This document shows, piece after piece, positions 25,593 through 35,925 of a stretch of 64,000 nucleotides of DNA. The notes beneath the pieces are model-generated. The model saw only the letters and a list, made by a program, of their open reading frames with translations. It was not told the origin of the DNA and ran no database searches. This stretch comes from Rhynchonema sp. JSB1_4 (lineage: Eukaryota; Nematoda; Chromadorea; Monhysterida; Xyalidae), in the NCBI GenBank assembly GCA_030248065.1, contig JASAMV010002759.1:26893-90892 (forward strand), written 5' to 3'. The position numbers were made by a program, and so were the translations under genes. The stretch's first letter is position 1. Every line of letters starts with the position of its first letter.

Positions 25593-25734
25593 TACTGAAT
25601 TATGTACATGTTGCCGTGCCGGCTGGATCATGTTTCACAGCTGGTGTTTAGGTTTATGGCGGCGTGTTTTGAGCGTCGCATATTGTCATTTGCGGACCAA
25701 AATTGACATGGTGTCCAAAATAACAATTATGACA

Positions 25735-26055
25735 TCAATTGCACAACATAATCCAAATGAGCACAATCACAGGTATTGCATACGCGATGACAAACACGGT
25801 GACACTGATCACGTGACCATCCACATTGGCAGCGTTGCAAATACATTGATAACGACCGGTGGCGCCGCATTCTGACAGTGAAATGTAGTAACACATTGCC
25901 TCACAACAATCGAAGAACACGGCACAACTCCATGTCTGCGACGGGCGTTTGTACACACATTGCACGGCACGGCCGGTAGCGTTGTAGTCAGACTTAGACG
26001 GGGACGCCAGAGTCACCAGGATTAACAACAGTGCGGATGGGTGGCCAAGGGACAT
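25735..26055 (-). CDS. Small cysteine-rich secreted or membrane protein
   Basis: A single open frame of 106 residues from ATG at 26055 to TGA at 25737-25735. The N-terminus (LGHPSALLLILVTLASPSKS) is a clear signal peptide. A compact core of about 50 residues has ten cysteines, including CC and CIC patterns and one NAT glycosylation site. The last 23 residues before LCN are strongly hydrophobic (ISVTVFVIAYAIPVIVLIW), a membrane anchor or GPI-signal-like tail. This layout is typical of small Ly6/three-finger or EGF-like surface proteins, but the cysteine spacing does not let me assign a family. It may be one exon of a longer gene. The signal peptide plus hydrophobic tail make chance unlikely. 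Confidence 0.5.
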   Translation of the reverse strand: MSLGHPSALLLILVTLASPSKSDYNATGRAVQCVYKRPSQTWSCAVFFDCCEAMCYYISLSECGATGRYQCICNAANVDGHVISVTVFVIAYAIPVIVLIWIMLCN

Positions 26056-27078
26056 TTTGCTGGTGGCACATTTGGAATAATGGTTAATACTAGACACGTT
26101 TGTAATTTACTTTTATCGTCATTTTCGGACATTTGTCACGCCATGCCTATTATCACAGAGTCACTCGAATATATAAATTTTCACATCATAACCAGGTCGA
26201 CAATATGATACTGTACGAAACTGACCGTAGATGTCAGTCAATAAAGCGTTACATAGTACTTATCACAAGTGCAGATACAGTATAAAATACCTATGGCTAA
26301 CAGAACGTGAGCATAAGTCATGTCGTAATGATTCATAAATCACCCGTGTATACAAAGGTGTTTCACAGCGGTGCCAAGGTTTTTACCGGAGAATTGAGGG
26401 CATGCATTTTTGGAACTGCTTCATAAGATATATCCGTCCTGTAGTACTATCTGTACTGCGTAGCGGAGCCAGAATGTGAACATCACAATAAAAGTTTGGT
26501 CGGGTAAGAGATCAGTTCCGCATGAGTCATTTGGATAATGTTGACTATAAATAAATTCAAAGTGCCCACGTTGCGCAATGCGAGAGCATCATAAGGGGAC
26601 CACCGATTGTCTGAAAGAATTTGACGTGCATTTTGACTTTTGTTGCATAACAATACACTCCTTTTTGTGAACGAGATTGTATCCCACCATATGGCATGGC
26701 TTCACCCAAGCGCGATGCCAACCACGCAAAATTCGACAAAAAGCGCAATTTTCCCGCAAATTCCTGGCATTATGTTATATTATTGTGCGTGTCTGTCATC
26801 AAAAAACCGACGCCACGCCACAAAAACAGCCTCTGATCTGTATTTCTGTGCGTTCCAGTGCACATGTAATTTTTGTAAATAATGTTGTCCGCAAATGCGA
26901 GCGCGCATGACTTTTTGGTTGGCGCTCATGTTTGTTTTTGTTTGCGGCTTGAACATACCAATTTTCGCATCTGCGTCGAGGTCAGAGTCAATGCAAACAA
27001 AAATTGGCAGAAATGACGCAAAAAAGCGCAATTGGGAAGCACCTGCAGAATGTGCGCAGCACGATACAGTAACCCACC
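26056..27078. other. Intergenic, nothing recognised
   Basis: No domain-bearing frame and no repeat family. It presumably contains the promoter of the small cysteine-rich gene at its left edge. Confidence 0.4.
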
Positions 27079-27351
27079 ATGCCGCAGAGTACTCTAGCAG
27101 ATTCAGAAATATTGTTGGCGCCGCAGGTTTTGAAAGAAGATACATATCTTCTTACCGTCAATTACCAGGATTTACTCCGTTTGGTTCTGGTGATGTGGCA
27201 TTTCCGGTCCAACTGGCTGTCAGAGCTTGACGGATCAGATGACGAAGTCGCATTCGATCGGTTGTCAGTTGCAGAAACGTTGGATTTTGCGGTTGCCGAC
27301 ACTGAAACACGAATATGCACAGTATGTCGCAACAAAAAATGCCGACTGTAA
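27079..27351 (+). CDS. Hypothetical 90-residue acidic protein
   Basis: ATG-initiated frame to TAA, with balanced codon use and an acidic middle (WLSELDGSDDEVAFDRL) ending in CTVCRNKKCRL with three cysteines. I do not recognise the family. It faces the CDK-inhibitor exon, which lies on the other strand 170 bp away. It could be a short gene, an exon, or chance. Confidence 0.3.
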   Translation: MPQSTLADSEILLAPQVLKEDTYLLTVNYQDLLRLVLVMWHFRSNWLSELDGSDDEVAFDRLSVAETLDFAVADTETRICTVCRNKKCRL

Positions 27352-27522
27352 TTGTTTGTGCAGAGTTGAATCCTCGGGCTCGAACACACGCCCCTTGCAG
27401 ACAGCGGTGCTCCTGGTCATCATCAGTGCGAATGCACGATTTTGGACTCCAAAAACAATTATTGTGTCCGAGCTGATTCTTTCACACCAGATCAGGTAGG
27501 TATGTACAAGAATAACGAAACG

Positions 27523-27843
27523 TCACAAACCCCGATGATCCGAGAAGTCCAACTTCCGTCTGCATTTTGGCTCGACGTCCGTGTGCAGTGACGTGGTCGT
27601 TGTCTGTGTGATCGGTCGTTTGTGCACTGGTCGCGTGTAGAATTCGGGTACCGAGTTGGCCGAAACCTGACTCCACTCAAAGTCACTGCTGGTCGATGGC
27701 AGCAGGGGTCGTTCGTTGTTGAAATCAAATCCCCAATTCGTGGCCGTGGTTGGACTGTCGACCTTTGACGTTGTTGGTTCAGTCATCATTGAATGGGTTG
27801 GAGTCCGCTCGGAATTATTATTATGACTTGGTGTTGAAATTTT
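27523..27843 (-). CDS. CDKN1: CIP/KIP cyclin-dependent kinase inhibitor (p21/p27/Dacapo type), main exon
   Basis: Predicted nuclear inhibitor of cyclin-CDK complexes. The exon starts after a strong TTTTTCAG acceptor (27844-27851) and is open for 106 codons to a TGA at 27525-27523; an internal ATG lies at 27789. It contains NWGFDFNNERPL, then EWSQVSANSVPEFYTRP. These align with the CDK-binding half of the CDI domain (p27 has WNFDFQNHKPL and YEW...LPEFYYRP). The Tyr in EFYTRP corresponds to the residue that enters the CDK ATP site region. Near the C-terminus CRRKLDFS is a good RxL cyclin-docking motif, as at the end of p21. The cyclin-binding RNLFG motif that should precede the FDF segment is not in this exon; the acceptor implies an upstream exon, which I could not identify with confidence. 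At roughly 100 residues plus the missing exon it is shorter than vertebrate p27. Confidence 0.8.
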   Translation of the reverse strand, partial: KISTPSHNNNSERTPTHSMMTEPTTSKVDSPTTATNWGFDFNNERPLLPSTSSDFEWSQVSANSVPEFYTRPVHKRPITQTTTTSLHTDVEPKCRRKLDFSDHRGL

Positions 27844-27859
27844 CTGAAAAAGATTTCCA

Positions 27860-29667
27860 TATCAAATACACACCATAGTGTACAAATACCGTACATTACA
27901 TTATACGGTATATGGCTCACGTGACTTTGCAGCTACCAAAAAACAAAGATAGCCCACTCATGGTACAAGAGTGGTGTTTCGAGCTTATCAAGCTGGTATA
28001 GTCAGCCCAGTCTGAGAGAGTATTATAAACATGTCGCAACGTGTAAGTTCAAATTTTCGCGCTGTTCGCTGACACGATTTCCATCATCGGTGCTATGGAG
28101 CGATGTCAAACCGTTGTATTATACGTACGTGATCGGTCCTGTCCGGTCGCCTGGTGCGCAAGACCAATTCACAAAAAATAAACAAACGTCCTGTAATATT
28201 GGTGAAAAATGACCAGTACTGACACGATCCACACCAACGTAGGCGGCTAGCTGACTATCATGTTTCACGATTGAGATGATGGTTATTCTCTCGCCTATTG
28301 TTATGCAATTTAGTCCAGCCGGACTGGGCCGGCGAAACCAAGTTTGATATGACCCAAGGTTGCATATAAAATACAGCACGACAGTCTTATCAGTGAAATT
28401 TTGTGGCTTCGTAATACCCAAGCCCATGGTCATAGTAACCACAAGTGTAGTGCCAGCGTAGCAGATATTCAATTGATAAGTGCAAATTTCAAATATTAGT
28501 ATCACATGTATACATAAGCTGCTCAGAGAGTTGTGCAGCGAAGATTTATTGGGTAAAAACCAGGAGTAAAAACCCCGACAGATGTTTCAAGAAAACCCAG
28601 AGCTGAGAGCTGAGAGTGTTATTATAGAATAGAAAGTACGATACGCGCATGATACCAATATTTCGGGATATTAAGAGTACGCTTTTAACCACAACAGCAG
28701 CGTAACAATCGCTAAAAATAAAACAATGGTGAGCCAACTTTGCTGCTGCAACGATTACAATGCAACATAATGCACACGGGAAGGTTTCGCTTGTGGGCGG
28801 AGTTATGGGGGACGGGCGTGTGAAACCGTTTGCCATGCGTCTGACAATTACAATTGCCGTTCAACTTTTAAAACTTTTGCCTTCCAGTCTGCAATTACAT
28901 ATCTGTTTGATCCCAAACTTTCCCACCTTTTGGGCCAACACGCACGTTACCGGTACTTTGGTTATGAAAAATCAGGACTGGAGCAATTCGCGAATCTCAT
29001 GTTTATTGAATGCAAGTCACACAACAAACTTTCCAACACATCAACAATGCTATAATAAAAATCTCTAATAGTCGCTAAAATTAAGCAACACTCTGGCACA
29101 TGATGTATAGTACATGAACACCTGGCATGGACCATCGGTGCATCGGTTGAACTTTGAAAACCGATTATATCCCGTGTTGATCCGTCCGAGAATGCACAAA
29201 AAGAACAAGAGTAACCATTAGTAGGTCCCATGCACCGTTGGTGTACCCTCTGAACACCAGCTCTCCACATCTTTGACCCGTCGAACAGCACACGCGCACA
29301 GTGTGCACATACACGGTGGAGAAGTCAAGTTGCAAAGTTGCTTCGAAAATACTTTATGCAACCAAACCAACCCGGTTGTTAGCAACAGCCATTCGTGGAA
29401 AAAATATAGCCACGTGCCGTGCTGGTGGTGGCCATCTGTTGCGTCGGGTCAGTGGTTGTTATTGTTGAGGCTGTTGTTTGTGTTCAGGCACCACCCCGTG
29501 ATGGCAGACCTGCTGGAGTATAACAGTTTAGAGACATCGTATCGGAGCGCATCAGAGGGTAACGCGACACCAAAACAAATCTCACAATAAAATGCATGAT
29601 AAAAGAAAATGCATAGAATCATTTTTTCAAAAAAAATACTTTCGTCCAGCGCTGAATGATGACCAAC
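27860..29667. other. Unassigned sequence, possible exons
   Basis: Should contain the upstream exon and promoter of the CDK inhibitor. Complement frames near 28.4 kb and 29.1-29.3 kb look somewhat coding-like (Cys-rich at 29.1-29.3 kb) but have no recognised domain. They may be further exons of the unassigned gene at 29.7-30.1 kb. Confidence 0.3.
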
Positions 29668-30108
29668 ATTGGTACAGCACTTCGATGTGGGTGTCTGCCC
29701 GACCGAACGACATGTCGGTGCACCAATCCCATGTGAAACCTTGGCCGGGCTCAAGATCGAGTTTTTTAAACTCAGTGGTTCCATTTGAGTATCTCAAGTT
29801 CAAAATCGCAAATTCCTGCATAAAAGCAATCGAGAGCAACCGTAAATAATTGTTAACAAATGAAAGAAAGACATTCATACATATGTATGTAATCGCTCAC
29901 TGTTGTTCGCACTGTGCACGCGTGTCTTTCGTTCACACCATGGCACTGATGTTTCATAGAAGGAGAACCCAAAGCACCAATCAATGATTCTATATTTTCG
30001 ACATCGCTGTATATGAAGAAGACTTGATCGATGCTGTCTGCGCAAGAGCGGCTGAGATATACGAAGCCCATCAAGGCGTCGTTTGGGCAGCAACGAAGCA
30101 GTGAAGCA
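29668..30108 (-). CDS. Unassigned multi-exon gene fragment
   Basis: Two complement-strand segments have exon character. One starts after a TTTCAG acceptor at 30109 (SLLRCCPNDALMGFVYLSR). The second, 29668-29815, starts after TGCAG, reads EFAILNLRYSNGTTEFKKLD and GFTWDWCTDMSFGRADTHIE, and ends at a GTTGGT donor. Sequence quality (acceptor, donor, N-glycosylation site, cysteines) suggests an extracellular protein, but the join between the two segments is uncertain and I do not recognise a family. Confidence 0.3.
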
Positions 30109-30177
30109 CTGAAATGCAAAGATCCAAAACATCTCTGTACAACAGGAAGCGTGAGTAACGTTTAAACAATTATCCTT

Positions 30178-30372
30178 ATGACAGTTATGAATTATGTCGT
30201 CGACGGTAGTGAGCTATACTGGAACATCGACGTTTTAAAGAAGCCCCGCTACCCCTGCAACACGAATCAGCCCATTCGCGAATACAACATGGAGCCAACG
30301 CGCACGACGTTTAGTACATGGACCAAAGACCAATATCAATCTTTGATGAACCCGCGGGAAGAAGATGCGTGA
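30178..30372 (+). CDS. Hypothetical 64-residue protein or terminal exon
   Basis: ATG to TGA frame with GC-rich third positions, reading YWNIDVLKKPRYP and EYNMEPTRTTFSTWTKDQY. The Pro/Tyr-rich style resembles small axonemal proteins, but I cannot name a family. A CAG at 30182-30184 could instead be a splice acceptor, making this a last exon. Confidence 0.35.
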   Translation: MTVMNYVVDGSELYWNIDVLKKPRYPCNTNQPIREYNMEPTRTTFSTWTKDQYQSLMNPREEDA

Positions 30373-31116
30373 ACTGCTGCAGAAATTACGCAATCTGATA
30401 GCTTCTGACCTGCTAAAATTTCTAAGTATGGCTCTTTAAAAATGGCGCAATCCCGAAGATCAGTGCCAGACCAATTCAAAAACTAAATCTGATATTGTAC
30501 CCTGACCTGACCATCACCTCATGGTGTGCTCATACCATCATAAATATCAATACGGGTATAAATTTACTCGACTGACATCTCAGCTGAAATATACCATTGA
30601 TTGAAAATACAAATAGGTAAATAAACTATAAATTGAACAATAGAATCCACAATGATAAAGTCGCATTACCACACATATTTGGTTGTTCGGAACATTTCAT
30701 ATTTATTTTTATTGGAAAAAGACGTTGTGATTGTGGTAAACCAGGTCGGGCCGGGTAACCTCGGCCCTACCCGGCCCGACGGACCAAAACTCCGGCCCGG
30801 TCCGATTTGAAAGTCCAAAATTGTGGCCCGACCGGCCCGAGCCTGAGGTCGGCCCAGCCCGATTTTTTTCGGGTCAAAGGAAAAAATGTTCCAGAAAAGC
30901 CAAAATTCCGGGAATCATGTTTACGTTTTTGTGATTCGGTTTCTGTGAACCGGGTCCATTTTGGTTCCACAAAAAATTTGCAGATACTCTGCGCGCCGGG
31001 TCATGCAGGCAAGTCCGGCTCTGCCGCCCGCCCGGCCCGAACCTCCAAATCTCGGGCGCAGCCCGAGCCAAAAGTCCAAAATCCCGTCCCGGCCCGATCA
31101 TAATCTCTGCTGTCAA

Positions 31117-31412
31117 CAATGGTGTGGCAGGTTGGTGGTCCCCCCGAGGTACAGTAGGTAGGTAGGTTGACGCTCCATCCTGGTACAGTAGGTAGGTCGC
31201 CGCCCGGCGGCTGGTACAGTAAGTTGCGATTTTTGGCTCAAAATGGTATAAAATCGGTATTTTTCACTCCAAATAGGCGAAAAATCGCGCGCTACGCACG
31301 AAATTAGCGTTTTACAGTACATTTTCATCAATATTTAGACCTAACAAATTTTGTTCCCACCTAGCTCGGCCGGTACAGTAGGTAGGTTCCCGCCTGGGTA
31401 GCTACACCACTG
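31117..31412. mobile_element. hAT-like element, GTACAGTAGGTAGGT repeats
   Basis: Ends CAATGGTGTGGC and GCTACACCACTG are imperfect inverted repeats. The interior carries four copies of GTACAGTAGGTAGGT or a close variant and the central palindrome-like GCGCGCTACGC (about 31275). No matching 8-bp flanks were found, so the boundaries are less certain than for its neighbours. Confidence 0.6.
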
Positions 31413-31494
31413 GTTCGTGTTACCCGCTGGTTGGTTGTCAACCATGTCATAATCCTCCTCCGCACGCCAATGAGTAAGAATTTCACGTGAGCGG

Positions 31495-32005
31495 CGTGTG
31501 AGCAGAGGTGGGAATCGGGCCGCGGCCCGGCCCGGCCCGACGAGGTTCGGGGGTCGGCCCGGCCCGGCCCGGCCCGACAGTTCGGGCCGGGAAGTCCGGC
31601 CCGGCCCGGCCCGACTTGGAAAAAAGTCGGCCCGGCCCGGCCCGGCCCGATTTTTTCGGGCCGACTTTTTCTGATAACATTTTGAAGCAATTTTTTGGTG
31701 CAAAAATTACTGTTTTTTTTGGTTTAAAAATACCTGATAATCATGGAAGTCGGTACTAATTTGCAGAATCGCGAGAAATTTTGGCAAATTTAGCCTAAAA
31801 AATTACGATTTTTTATTGAAATTCGATGATGTCGGGCCTTTTCGGGCCGGCCACCCCGGCCCGGCCCGGCCCGACATTCCGAAAAGTCGGCCCGGCGGCC
31901 CGGCCCCGCCCGACCGGGGGGGCCGGCAACCGCGGCCCCGCCCCCCGCGCCCCCCGTGGGGCCGGGCCGGGCCGGGCCGGCCCGATTCCCACCTCTGCGT
32001 GTGAG
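31495..32005. mobile_element. GGCCCG hAT-type MITE with 8-bp duplication CGTGTGAG
   Basis: Element 31503-31997 (495 bp) with inverted ends CAGAGGTGGGAATCGGGCC and GGCCCGATTCCCACCTCTG. The same 8 bp, CGTGTGAG, flanks it at 31495-31502 and 31998-32005. Outer parts are tandem GGCCC/GGCCCG; the middle is AT-rich (TTTTTTGGTTTAAAAATACC). The 8-bp duplication and CAG-type ends place it with hAT elements. Confidence 0.9.
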
Positions 32006-32019
32006 CGACAGAGGTCCCG

Positions 32020-32180
32020 TGTCCCGTCCCGCCTGGCCCGGCCGCAAAAACCTGAATTGAAGGGGGCAGTGTACCGTAAAACCTAAAATACAAGGGGGCT
32101 GTATTTTTTGGGGGCTCTATTTTTGGGGGGGGGCTGTATTTTTTCGCTGCCCAAAATCTCAAAAAATGTGCCAAAAAATA
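32020..32180. mobile_element. Fragment of CCGTAAAA(A)CCTAAA MITE
   Basis: CCGTAAAACCTAAAATA followed by blocks of GGGGGCTGTATTTTT and GGGGCTCTATTTTT, the complement-like block structure of the TA-flanked MITE intact at 49.2 kb. Only one end is clear. Confidence 0.5.
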
Positions 32181-32329
32181 CCCTTAAAATGGAGTTCTGT
32201 AAGGGTGTTACTGGTCATTATTGAGTGTTTTTAGGTGCAGATCTTCCATAAAAGGTTTTACATCATCATATACTCAACCACAAACGTTTTACACAAGGTG
32301 TCTTATGCAAGAACTTGACTTTACGACCC

Positions 32330-33279
32330 CCAAGCAGCAGTGTAGTTCCTGGTCCGGCGCGGCGGTTAGTGTACCTTACCTACCCCTTTTTTCCGTGCGG
32401 CGGTTAGTGTCAGAGGTGGGAATCGGGCCGGGCCGAGGTTTCCGGCCCGAACGGTCGGGCCGGGCCGACTTTTCGGAATGTCGGGCCGGGCCGGGGTGGC
32501 CGGCCCGAAAAGGCCCGACATCATCGAATTTCAATAAAAAATCGTGATTTTTTAGGCTAAATTTGCCAAAATTTCTCGCGATTCTGCAAATTAGTACCGA
32601 CTTCCATGATTATCAGGTATTTTAAACCAAAAAACAGTAATTTTTGCACCAAAAAATTGCTTCAAAATATCATCAGAAAAAGTCGGGCCGAAAAAATCGG
32701 GCCGGGCCGGGCCGACTTTTTTCAAAGTCGGGCCGGGCCGGGCCGGGCCGCACCCCCCGCCCCAACCCGGCCCGGCCCGGCCGCCCCCCCCCCGGACCCG
32801 CCGGGCCGGGCCGGGCCGACCCCCGGACCTCGTCGGGCCGGGCCGGGCCGACCCCCGGCCCGGACCTCGTCGGGCCGGGCCGGGCCGACCCCCGGACCTC
32901 GTCGGGCCGGGCCGGGCCGACCCCCGGACCTCGTCGGGCCGGGCCGGGCCGAGGTAACCCGGCCCGATTCCCACCTCTGGTTGGTGTACCTCCCTGGGGG
33001 GGAAGGGGGGGGGAAGACCCAAATTCAGGAAAAGTCACTTTTTGAGGTAGAAAATTTGACCGATTTTTGGCCCTTTTTGGAAAAAAATTCTCCATACAAT
33101 GGGTATTTTGGCGACTTTTGACAACATTACCAAAACCGTCGAAATGCCGATTTTAGGCAAAAATTGAGGCGGTTAGTGTACCTGGCGCGGCGGTTAGTGT
33201 ACTAGTGTACCTTGGTCGCGGCGGTTAGTGTACCTTAGGGGGGGGACCCCCTCCCCCCAGGAACTACACTGCCAAGCAG
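32330..33279. mobile_element. hAT MITE, CAGTGTAGTTCCTGG family, interrupted; duplication CCAAGCAG
   Basis: Element 32338-33271 with ends CAGTGTAGTTCCTGG and CCAGGAACTACACTG. The 8 bp CCAAGCAG precedes it (32330-32337) and follows it (33272-33279). Subterminal repeats are GCGGTTAGTGTACCT. A 569-bp GGCCCG element is inserted at 32411; removing it leaves about 357 bp, the same size as the uninterrupted relatives at 35981 and 50784. Confidence 0.9.
32403..32987. mobile_element. GGCCCG hAT-type MITE inside the 32338 element
   Basis: Element 32411-32979 (569 bp), ends CAGAGGTGGGAATCGGGCC and GGCCCGATTCCCACCTCTG, flanked by GTTAGTGT and GTTGGTGT (7 of 8 identical). Its interior shares the AT-rich middle of the 31503 copy in opposite orientation and repeats GGACCTCGTCGGGCC several times. 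Confidence 0.88.
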
Positions 33280-33711
33280 TGCTGTGGCTGGGGTGGGGGG
33301 GGGTCCCCCCCCAATGGTACCCTACCCGCCCCGGCCTGGTACGCTACCCCCCTACCCGCCCCGCTCTGGTACCCTACCCCCCTACCCGACCCGCCCTGGT
33401 ACCCTACCCGCCCCGATTTTTACCCCCAAAATGCGATTTTTCGGTCAAAAATGCCCAAATTTCGACCGAAAACCCTAAAAAGTGCAAAAAATTTCGCGCT
33501 GCGCGCGATATATCTACTTTTTAGTACATAAAAACAGGCCCGCGAAAAAACTTGTGTTGTACCCTACCCGCCCTGAAAAATCTTCCACCCCCCGCCCCCC
33601 CAAACCGGATTCCCCCAAGATCCCAGGTACACTACCCCCCTACCCGCCCCGGATTTTTCCACCTATGTACCCTACCCGCCCCGCAAAAGTAGCCACAGCA
33701 CTGCTGCCAAG
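33269..33711. mobile_element. hAT MITE, CAGTGCTGTGGCTGG family; duplication CTGCCAAG
   Basis: Element 33277-33703 (427 bp), ends CAGTGCTGTGGCTGG and GCCACAGCACTG, with exact flanks CTGCCAAG at 33269-33276 and 33704-33711. Iterated unit is GTACCCTACCCGCCCCG (several copies left and right). A central GCGCTGCGCGCGA lies near 33500. It was inserted at the junction left by the 32338 insertion. Confidence 0.9.
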
Positions 33712-34084
33712 CAGGGTAGTACTTGGGGGGGGGGGTTGGGGGGTCCCCCCCAAATTCATCTATCTATCGTCAACACTTTTTGATTTCATCTATCTATCGT
33801 CAACACTTTTGGGCTAATCTATCTATCGTCAACAAATTTTGGGAACAATCTATCTATCGTCAACACATTTCGAACCCAAAATTGACATTTTTGACTCAAA
33901 ATGGCTCAAAATCGGTATTTTTCACCACAAATAGGCAAAAAATCGCGCGCTACGCGCGGATTTAGTACATCTAAGTACATTTTCATTAATATTTACACAT
34001 TATTACCTCTTAGTACACTATACTATACCTTGATTTTTGGCGACCCCCCACCATCTATCTATCGTCAACAAGTTTGGGTCGACC

Positions 34085-34951
34085 CCCCCCCCCAGTGTAG
34101 TTCCTGGTCCGGCGCGGCGGTTAGTGTACCTACCCTTTTTTTTCGTGCGGCGGTTAGTGTACCTCCCTGGGGGGAAGGGGGGGGAAGACCCAAATTCAGG
34201 AAAAAGTCACTTTTTGAGGTAGAAAATTTGACCGATTTTTGGCCCTTTTTGGAAAAAAATTCTCCATAAAAAGGGTATTTTGGCGACTTTTGACAACATT
34301 GACCTAAAAATCACTCATGTTAGGCCTAAAAATGCCCATTTTAGGCCTAAAATTGTCTATTTTAGGCAAAAATTGAGGCGGTTAGTGTACCTGGCGCGGC
34401 GGTTAGTGTACTAGTGTACCTTGGTCGCGGCGGTTAGTGTACCTTAGGGCAGTGTTGGAGGTACTCTGGAGGGGGGGATACCTACTGTACCGCGCTCGGC
34501 GAGGGGGGGATACCTACTGTACCAGAGCCGATAGCCTGGGGGGGGTTATGTACCTAGGGGGGTGTGGGGGGGGTTAGGTTTTGGGGTAAAAATTTTTAAT
34601 GTGTTTATTATGTGTGGAATCGTGTGAAAACGTAGTATTTGCGCGCGTAGCGCGCGAATTTGGGGTAATTTGAGGTAAAAACCACTGATTTAACACTAAT
34701 TTTGGTCATTTTGATCAAAAAATGGCACTTTTGAGGCAAAATCGGGGGGGATACCTACTGTACGGGGTGGATATCGGGGGGGATACCTAATGTACCCTGC
34801 CAAACAGCGGGGGGAGACCTACGGTACCAGGCGAGGGGGGATACCTACTGTACTAGGGGGGGCTACCCCCCCCCCCCAAACCCCCCCCCCCCACCTCCAA
34901 CACTGCCTTAGGGGGGACCCCCCTCCCCCCAGGAACTACCTTGCCCCCCCC
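34085..34951. mobile_element. hAT MITE, CAGTGTAGTTCCTGG family, second copy in island
   Basis: Element 34093-34943, ends CAGTGTAGTTCCTGG and CCAGGAACTACCTTG, flanked by runs of at least eight C on each side, compatible with an 8-bp duplication but low complexity. Interrupted by the 34450-34905 element; without it about 387 bp remains. Its backbone is close to that of the 32338 copy. Confidence 0.85.
34442..34913. mobile_element. hAT MITE, CAGTGTTGGAGGT family; duplication CCTTAGGG
   Basis: Element 34450-34905 (456 bp), ends CAGTGTTGGAGGT and ACCTCCAACACTG, exact flanks CCTTAGGG at 34442-34449 and 34906-34913. Iterated unit GGGGATACCTACTGTACC has about six copies in direct orientation on both flanks. 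The central palindrome GCGCGCGTAGCGCGCG lies near 34640. Confidence 0.92.
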
Positions 34952-35228
34952 CAGAGTTCGGACTCGGGTCATCTATCTATCGTCAAGGGATGCGAGAGCA
35001 TTGTGTGACTGTTGTATTTAGCAAATTATTGGAAAAAAATTAATTTGGAGTCCTGTCTACGCCTAGGCAACACATTTCGGGTCCCAATTTATCTATCGTC
35101 AACACCCTGACCAAGTACTACACTGAAGGGGGGCCTGTTAATTTGGTGGTAATCTACTAACCTCTCTATTTTTTTAGATTTGGGCCCGAACCCTCAAACC
35201 TCCGGCCCGGCCCGAATTTTTGGCTCAG

Positions 35229-35640
35229 ATTTTAACCAGTGATGTGGTTGGGGGGGGGGTTTTGGGGGTATTCCCCCCCCGCCCCCCCCCCCCCCCGACT
35301 GCTAGGTAGCTTTCTTGCTCCGAAACCCATACCCCCAAACTGGCTAGCTAGCTTTCTTGCTCCGGTCATCAAGTAAGAAAAGTGTTGATTTTAGTGCCAA
35401 AATGACCATTTTGTGGGCCAAAATGGTCAAATTCGTTCAAATTTTCTGACACGTGCACAAAAATACACATTTTAAGGCTTATTTTAGCAAAATTTCGACC
35501 AATTTTTATACCCCTGTTTTTGACTTCTGGACCAATACCCCCCAAATCGGGGTACCCGGCTAGCTAGCTAGCTTTCTTGCGCCGGACCCCTCCAGCTAGC
35601 TAGCTTTCTTGCTCGGACCAACTACATCACTGATTTTAAC
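35229..35640. mobile_element. hAT MITE, CAGTGATGTGGTTGG family; duplication ATTTTAAC
   Basis: Element 35237-35632 (396 bp), ends CAGTGATGTGGTTGG and CCAACTACATCACTG, exact flanks ATTTTAAC at 35229-35236 and 35633-35640. Iterated unit TAGCTAGCTTTCTTGCTCC has four to five copies. It is inserted into a GGCCCG-type degenerate stretch. Confidence 0.92.
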
Positions 35641-35925
35641 CCAATTTTTGTCATAATTTTTGCGATTTTTTGAATCTATTTTTTTGGTTGAAAATTCATT
35701 GTTTGCCATGAAAAAGTACTGACAATACTGATCACTTACTTGCAGAATCCGTCAGAAATTTTAGTATTTTAGACCAAAAATCCCTACTTTTTCACTAAAA
35801 TGAGTCACTTCAGAAGCTTCGGGCCGGGGTGCCCGGCCCGGCCCCGCCCGACCCTCCCTCCAAATCTCCGGCCCGGCCCGAGCCAAAAGCCCAAAATCGC
35901 GGCCCGACACGAGGTCGGGCCGGCC

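Larger units (their letters stand above)
33712..35125. mobile_element. hAT-like element with ATCTATCTATCGTCAAC repeats, interrupted
   Basis: Ends CAGGGTAGTACTTGG and CCAAGTACTACACTG are inverted repeats. Iterated unit ATCTATCTATCGTCAAC occurs at least six times. The central palindrome CGCGCGCTACGCGCG lies near 33945. It contains the 34093 element, which itself contains the 34450 element. No convincing 8-bp flanks remain, because the left side was reworked by two later insertions. Confidence 0.75.

Noticed and set aside
31341..33121. Arg/Pro/Gly-rich frames of 100-170 codons on both strands
   Set aside because: They arise from tandem GGCCCG inside MITEs; both strands are open at once and no domain is present.
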